From: UBA668 sp046052275
GTDB lineage: Bacteria > Actinomycetota > Acidimicrobiia > Acidimicrobiales > Ilumatobacteraceae
Assembly: GCA_046052275.1 (NCBI GenBank)
Contig: JBJOMQ010000097.1
Span: 1-8,745, forward strand
DNA length: 8,745 bases
Direction of reading: 5' to 3'
Below are positions 5,345-8,745 of this stretch, piece after piece (position 1 is the first letter of the stretch; every line of letters starts with the position of its first letter). The translations under genes and the position numbers were made by a program. Under the pieces are notes generated by a model, which was not told the DNA's origin, made no database searches, and saw only the letters and a list, made by a program, of their open reading frames with translations.

Positions 5345-6208
5345 TCAGGTGTCGAGCACCGCACGTGCCACCAGGTCGGTGCCGAAGGCGGTGAGAATGG
5401 CCAGGTAGAGCAGGCCGGTGGCCGCCATCACCGCCGAGTAGTAGCGCTCGCGCAAGGCCGCACGCGTGACGACGACGAGCACGATGGTGGTGACGGCACA
5501 CAGCGCCCAGAACCATCCGAGTTGGCCGCCCCACCCGTCGTCGACTGCCCCGCTGAACACCGAGATCATTCCCGTCGGCAGCAGCAGACCTGCCACTTCG
5601 ATCGGCCAGATCCAGCCGAGCCAGCGCACGAGTTCGTTGAGGTGCCGGCGGGGCAGTCCCGGCTGCACGAGATACCAGTGGCCGAGCAGCATGGCGTCGG
5701 TGACAGCACCGAGAAACGCAGCGCCTGCGAGCGTGCGGATGAGCGACACCGCAGTGTTGCCGCCTGCATCGATGGCGGCAGCGACGAGGGCGACGGTACC
5801 GACCAGTGGGGCGACCAGGTCGAGCAGCGGCGGAAACTCGCGCTGTGACGGATCGGCCGGCGAGTCGCCGCCGACGGTGCGCTCGATTCCGGTCATCTCG
5901 GCAACCTGCGCCGTGCGACGGTCGTGCTCGGCGAGTCGTCCGCTCACGCCTGCCCGACGGCGCACGACCGAGACACCCAGCGCAGCGAGTGCCGCTGCGG
6001 CAGTCGCTGCGCCCGCCGCCTCTCGCACTGCGACCGTCCCGTACCGCAGGCCGGCTGCCACCCCCGCCATGGCGATCAGCGCGTACGTGGCCCGTAGCAG
6101 CCATCCGTAGCCGAGGCCGACCTCTCGGTGGCGGGTGGTGATCCAGCAGAAGGCCAGGCCCCCGACCGCCCACTGCAGCAGTACCGTCGCGGCATCGAGG
6201 CGGATCAC
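5345..6208 (-). CDS. Polytopic membrane protein of unknown function (GHWYLV motif)
   Basis: From the GTG at 6208 this is a 287-residue integral membrane protein with about eight helices, roughly at 6-23, 37-55, 66-83, 129-147, 155-175, 199-217, 230-250 and 258-280. A charged, probably cytoplasmic loop of about 40 residues lies between helices 3 and 4. The most distinctive block is DAMLLGHWYLVQPGLPRRHL (171-190): a His-Trp-Tyr set at a helix end before a Leu/Pro loop. I recall GHWYLV-containing uncharacterised membrane proteins from actinobacteria and myxobacteria but no function. H177, together with conserved-looking Trp and Pro in helix 6 (WIWPIEVAGLLLPTG), could suit cofactor or quinone binding; that is speculation. 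The GTG start is favoured because TAGCCT lies exactly six bases before it, a leaderless promoter arrangement mirrored by the divergent lipoprotein gene. It converges with the MFS gene. Confidence 0.8.
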   Translation of the reverse strand: MIRLDAATVLLQWAVGGLAFCWITTRHREVGLGYGWLLRATYALIAMAGVAAGLRYGTVAVREAAGAATAAAALAALGVSVVRRRAGVSGRLAEHDRRTAQVAEMTGIERTVGGDSPADPSQREFPPLLDLVAPLVGTVALVAAAIDAGGNTAVSLIRTLAGAAFLGAVTDAMLLGHWYLVQPGLPRRHLNELVRWLGWIWPIEVAGLLLPTGMISVFSGAVDDGWGGQLGWFWALCAVTTIVLVVVTRAALRERYYSAVMAATGLLYLAILTAFGTDLVARAVLDT

Positions 6209-6214
6209 GCCGAC

Positions 6215-6220
6215 AGGCTA
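6215..6220 (-). promoter_or_regulatory. -10 box (TAGCCT) of a leaderless promoter for the membrane protein
   Basis: On the minus strand TAGCCT is followed by six bases (GTCGGC) and then the GTG start at 6208. This TANNNT-N6-start spacing places transcription start at the first base of the start codon, and no ribosome binding site is present. No convincing -35 is visible. Confidence 0.55.
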
Positions 6221-6283
6221 GGGCGGCACCCTTCGAACGGCCGCCTCAGCGCACGTGCCCCATGCCAGTGTCGTGTCGACGGT

Positions 6284-6289
6284 TACGCT
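6284..6289 (+). promoter_or_regulatory. -10 box (TACGCT) of a leaderless promoter for the lipoprotein
   Basis: TACGCT is followed by six bases (GCCGAG) and then the GTG at 6296, the same geometry as the divergent gene. It supports 6296 as the true start, which is also where the signal peptide begins. No clear -35 is seen. Confidence 0.55.
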
Positions 6290-6295
6290 GCCGAG

Positions 6296-6931
6296 GTGCT
6301 CCGCCGTCGTCTCCTGCCCGCTCTCGTCGTCGTGATCGTCGCTTCGGGCTGCCAGCTGGGCGAGCGCCCCTACTTCAGCGACGACCCGTTCCCTCCCGGA
6401 GCCCTCTCGGGCGACCCGGCCATCGACGCTGTGCTCGAGCGGCTCGATGCCGTCACCACGGGACCGGTCACTGCGGTGTACTCGGTGCTGCGCAAGTACG
6501 GCGCTGCCGAGTACACGGCCACGGTGTCGCTGTCGAACGGCCAGCGCGCCATCACACTCGGCAACACCAAGTTCCTCCAGACCGACACGGTCTCGCAGAC
6601 GTGCGCGCTTGACGCATCACGGCCCTGCGCCTTCGGCATCGACGATGCTGCCGCCAGCGACGTCGGCCTCACCATCGACTTCTATGGGGCCGACACGGCA
6701 CGCCGGCTGCGCCGCGACGCAACGTCCAAGTCGGGACCGACCACGCCGCGCACCGAGACGTTCGCCGAGCAGGTCTCGACCTGTGTCGACGTTCCCCTGC
6801 CGGGCGGCATCGCCGTGTACTGCGCACTCGACAACGGCGTGCTCGCCAAGCTCGATGATGGTGACGTGCTGGTGACACTGCTGTCGTACTCGACCACGGT
6901 CGACCTGGCGGTTTTCGTTCCCGCCAGCTGA
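6296..6931 (+). CDS. Secreted lipoprotein of unknown function
   Basis: From the GTG at 6296 the 211-residue product starts MLRRRLLPALVVVIVASGCQ: a positive n-region, a hydrophobic core and a lipobox with lipidated C19, so it should be anchored on the outer face of the cytoplasmic membrane. The frame is open to 6128, but a longer start would bury this signal peptide. After a short Pro-rich linker (25-37) comes a mixed domain. YSVLRKYGAAEYTATVSLSN (62-81) and TVDLAVFVPAS at the end look like beta strands. Four cysteines occur as two close pairs, C103/C111 and C163/C176, likely forming disulfides outside the cell. I recognise no named domain; it resembles small actinobacterial lipoproteins of unknown function. 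The neighbour across the divergent promoter region is a membrane protein, and joint control is possible. It ends one base before the carotenoid oxygenase gene coming from the other side. Confidence 0.75.
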   Translation: MLRRRLLPALVVVIVASGCQLGERPYFSDDPFPPGALSGDPAIDAVLERLDAVTTGPVTAVYSVLRKYGAAEYTATVSLSNGQRAITLGNTKFLQTDTVSQTCALDASRPCAFGIDDAAASDVGLTIDFYGADTARRLRRDATSKSGPTTPRTETFAEQVSTCVDVPLPGGIAVYCALDNGVLAKLDDGDVLVTLLSYSTTVDLAVFVPAS

Positions 6932-6932
6932 G

Positions 6933-8363
6933 TCAGCCCTCGTCGGCGAACCACGACCCATGGAAGCCATGGGGAACGCGCTGCGGGATTCGAACTGTCG
7001 CGAGCGGTGCTGCCGCCATGTCGGCGGCATCGAGCACGACGAATCGCGACGAGTCGGCGTCGCTGTCGTACACGAATGTGACGAGGTAGCCCTCGTCCTC
7101 CGCCGCAGCTGGGTGGGCGGGCACGAACACCGGCTCGCCTGACTGTGCGGCGGGTCCGAGGTCGTGCACCGTGCGGGCCCCGCTGCGAAGGTCGTACTTC
7201 ACGATGCACGTCGTGCCGCCGACGCCATCGCTGCCGTTGCGTCCCGACAGTGGGTCGCGTGGTGCCACGGCGTACCCGTACCGATTGCCCAGCCCCGTGC
7301 GTCGCTCGTCGATGCGCGGGAAGGCATGGCTGACATCGTCGAGCTGCTCCTCGACGACGTCACCGGTGACCATGTCGAAGCGCCAGCGCCACATGAGGCT
7401 GGGCTCGAACCGGTCGGGGCCGCCGTCCCACATCGACTCGTGGCGCCCGGCGTCGAGCCACACATACCGGGCCTCGCCATCGGGGCCGGCACCGGGCCCC
7501 GCAGACGACGGCCCGTCATCCCACGCGTTCATGATATGGAACACGTAGCACGGCGGCACATCGAACCACCGCGGCTGCTCACCTGCCCTGGCTCGGCTGC
7601 GGTGGAGGAGGCCGATTCGCGCGCCGTACGAGCTGTCCCAAGCGAACGGCATCGATCCGGAGATGGCCAGTCCGAGGTCGAAGGTGACCGGGAGGTCGAG
7701 GAAGATCGCGTAATTGCGGCTCAGGGCGAAGTCATGGACCATCGTCGGCCCGGGAACATCGATCGGCTGCGAGTGGACGAGCGTGCCGCTCGCGTCGACC
7801 ACGTGGTAGGTGACATACGGCGCATGGACGAGCTCGTAGCCGAAGAAGTGCATCTCGCCGGTCTCGGCACAGGTGTGCGGGTGCGCAGTCATCGGCGTGC
7901 GCAACCGGCCGTCGAAGTCGCATGGGCCGAGCGTGTCGAGGTCGAGGGTCACCTCGTTGGGGTAGCTCGCCTCCTCGAGCGCGAACACCCTGCCCGCATG
8001 GCGCCAGACATGGGTGTTGGCGAGGCCGACGGTGAGGTCGAACGTGCCGGAGGCAGGATCGAGTCGCCGCGCGCCTTCGAGTGACCTGGTGCGCACCCAC
8101 CTGTTGCGATACCACTCGGCCCGACCGTCGCGGAGTCTGATGCCGTGGAGCATCCCGTCGCCGGCGAACCAGTGGGCGGAGACGCCGTGCTTCGGATTGG
8201 CGCCGTTCCGCAGATAGTGGCCGTTGAGCCCGTCGGGAACGGTCCCCTCGACCGGAAGGTCGACGGCGTCGATTTCGTCGAGCACGGGCGCGTAGTTGCC
8301 GCGCATGTGCCACGGAAGTCGCCGGGTCTCATCGTTACCGCGATCGAGGACGTCAGTCGTCAT
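6933..8363 (-). CDS. Carotenoid cleavage oxygenase (RPE65 family)
   Basis: This 476-residue enzyme is a non-heme iron dioxygenase of the carotenoid/lignostilbene oxygenase family, cleaving conjugated double bonds of carotenoids, apocarotenoids or stilbenes with O2. The seven-bladed propeller binds Fe(II) by four histidines, all present: H161 in TAHPH, H210 in MVHDFALS, H276 in VFHIMNAW and H468 in PHGFHGSW. Second-shell glutamates are probably E130 or E131 (ALEEASYP), E320 (RFEPSLMW) and E410 (SGEPVFVP). The N-terminal family pattern is also seen: DLPVEGTVPDGLNGHYLRNG (35-54) and HWFAGDGMLHGIRL (64-77). Length fits the family; a Gly/Pro linker at 284-297 is a small insertion. The start at 8363 has GAGGA seven bases upstream. 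It lies 24 bases downstream of an M24 peptidase on the same strand, so cotranscription is likely. Substrate and cleavage site cannot be told; no other carotenoid gene is present. Confidence 0.95.
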   Translation of the reverse strand: MTTDVLDRGNDETRRLPWHMRGNYAPVLDEIDAVDLPVEGTVPDGLNGHYLRNGANPKHGVSAHWFAGDGMLHGIRLRDGRAEWYRNRWVRTRSLEGARRLDPASGTFDLTVGLANTHVWRHAGRVFALEEASYPNEVTLDLDTLGPCDFDGRLRTPMTAHPHTCAETGEMHFFGYELVHAPYVTYHVVDASGTLVHSQPIDVPGPTMVHDFALSRNYAIFLDLPVTFDLGLAISGSMPFAWDSSYGARIGLLHRSRARAGEQPRWFDVPPCYVFHIMNAWDDGPSSAGPGAGPDGEARYVWLDAGRHESMWDGGPDRFEPSLMWRWRFDMVTGDVVEEQLDDVSHAFPRIDERRTGLGNRYGYAVAPRDPLSGRNGSDGVGGTTCIVKYDLRSGARTVHDLGPAAQSGEPVFVPAHPAAAEDEGYLVTFVYDSDADSSRFVVLDAADMAAAPLATVRIPQRVPHGFHGSWFADEG

Positions 8364-8370
8364 GGCGCCA

Positions 8371-8375
8371 TCCTC
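8371..8375 (-). promoter_or_regulatory. Ribosome binding site of the carotenoid oxygenase
   Basis: GAGGA on the minus strand with seven bases to the ATG at 8363-8361. It lies within the 24-base gap after the M24 peptidase stop, in keeping with internal-operon translation rather than a leaderless start. Confidence 0.65.
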
Positions 8376-8387
8376 GCGCAGTAAGGA

Positions 8388-8745
8388 TCAGCCGAGGACG
8401 ACGAGCGAGTGGTCGGCGGCGTTCATCGAGTCGGGTCCGGCCTCGGTGGCCACCACGATGTCCTCGAGGCGCATGCCCCACCTGCCGGCGACGTAGATAC
8501 CGGGCTCGACGCTGAACGCGTGGCCAGCGGCGATGGGCAGTCCGTTGCCCTCGACCATGTAGGGATCTTCGTGGGCCTCCATCCCGATGCCGTGGCCGGT
8601 GCGGTGGATGAAGTATTCGCCGTAGCCAGCGGCATCGATCACCGCCCTTGCAGCGCGATCGACGTCCTGGCACGCATTGCCCACCACCCCGGCGCGGACT
8701 CCTGCGGCCTGTGCCTCGTGGAGCACGCTGTATGCATCGGCGACC
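8388..8745 (-). CDS. M24-family metallopeptidase (Xaa-Pro aminopeptidase-like), C-terminal part cut by right edge
   Basis: The last 118 residues or so of a pita-bread-fold peptidase are in the window; the frame is open to the right edge and the true start lies outside. These enzymes use two metal ions bound by a D-D-H-E-E set to remove N-terminal residues, often before proline. The His, in IHRTGHGIGMEAHEDPY, and both glutamates, in FSVEPGIYV and GMRLEDIVV, are visible; the two aspartates would lie upstream, off the window. The HRTGHGIG and VEPGIY blocks fit the PepQ/PepP group better than methionine aminopeptidase, but members of this fold can also be creatinase-like, and the N-terminal domain that would decide is missing. 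A GTG at 8726 is not taken as the start, since coding continues beyond it and the fragment would lack the metal-binding aspartates. It precedes the carotenoid oxygenase by 24 bases in one likely operon. Confidence 0.9.
   Translation of the reverse strand, partial: VADAYSVLHEAQAAGVRAGVVGNACQDVDRAARAVIDAAGYGEYFIHRTGHGIGMEAHEDPYMVEGNGLPIAAGHAFSVEPGIYVAGRWGMRLEDIVVATEAGPDSMNAADHSLVVLG

Noticed and set aside
5067..6173. 368-residue minus-strand frame across the MFS end and the membrane protein
   Set aside because: Arg/Gly-rich shadow in another frame that spans two real genes and their hairpins.
6128..6295. ATG at 6128 as a longer start for the lipoprotein
   Set aside because: It would put 56 polar residues before the signal peptide and overlap the divergent gene; the GTG at 6296 has the promoter spacing and begins the signal peptide.
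7164..8084. 306-residue plus-strand frame opposite the carotenoid oxygenase
   Set aside because: Antisense shadow of a clear enzyme with all four iron-binding histidines; composition is low in hydrophobic core residues.
1..8745. Mobile element, CRISPR array, tRNA or rRNA, defence or biosynthetic system
   Set aside because: I found no transposase, integrase, repeat-spacer structure, tRNA cloverleaf, rRNA segment, nuclease or defence motif. The genes look like ordinary chromosomal metabolic and envelope genes.

Overview
The window is high-GC, densely coding DNA with strong G/C preference at third codon positions. Coding density, short intergenic spaces, a family set of F420-type LLM oxidoreductase, RPE65-type carotenoid oxygenase and aryl-type amidase, and GTG-started genes behind TANNNT boxes all suggest an actinobacterium. 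An Acidimicrobiia/Ilumatobacter-like lineage is my best guess. That placement is inference from family resemblance, not from a marker gene.

Layout. The left edge (1 to about 192) reads on the minus strand as the N-terminal part of PurL, the FGAM synthase of purine synthesis. It collides head-on with a plus-strand rhomboid intramembrane protease (to 687) that has its catalytic Ser and His but no first membrane helix. Both genes look cut at the same place, so this is either a rearrangement or an assembly join, and it is the most notable point in the window. Next come a small unknown protein (735-995, +), convergent with an LLM-class flavin/F420-type oxidoreductase (978-1967, -), and a divergent 134-residue PH-like protein (2097-2501, +). 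An amidase (2533-3942, +) and an MFS transporter (3955-5313, +) follow, 12 bases apart and probably one transcript.

Right half. A polytopic membrane protein of unknown function (5345-6208, -) faces the transporter across a hairpin. It diverges from a lipoprotein (6296-6931, +) through an 87-base region in which both genes have a TANNNT box exactly six bases before a GTG start, the expected form of leaderless promoters. The lipoprotein converges, with one base between, on a carotenoid cleavage oxygenase (6933-8363, -). Its operon partner upstream is the C-terminal part of an M24 metallopeptidase (8388 to the right edge, -).

How the genes work together. Apart from the two apparent operons (amidase + MFS; M24 peptidase + carotenoid oxygenase) I see no evidence of one joint system. 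The content is that of ordinary chromosomal metabolic and envelope genes. There are no mobile-element genes, tRNA or rRNA genes, CRISPR repeats or phage genes. No intergenic stretch exceeds 300 bases; the longest is the 129-base divergent region at 1968-2096.
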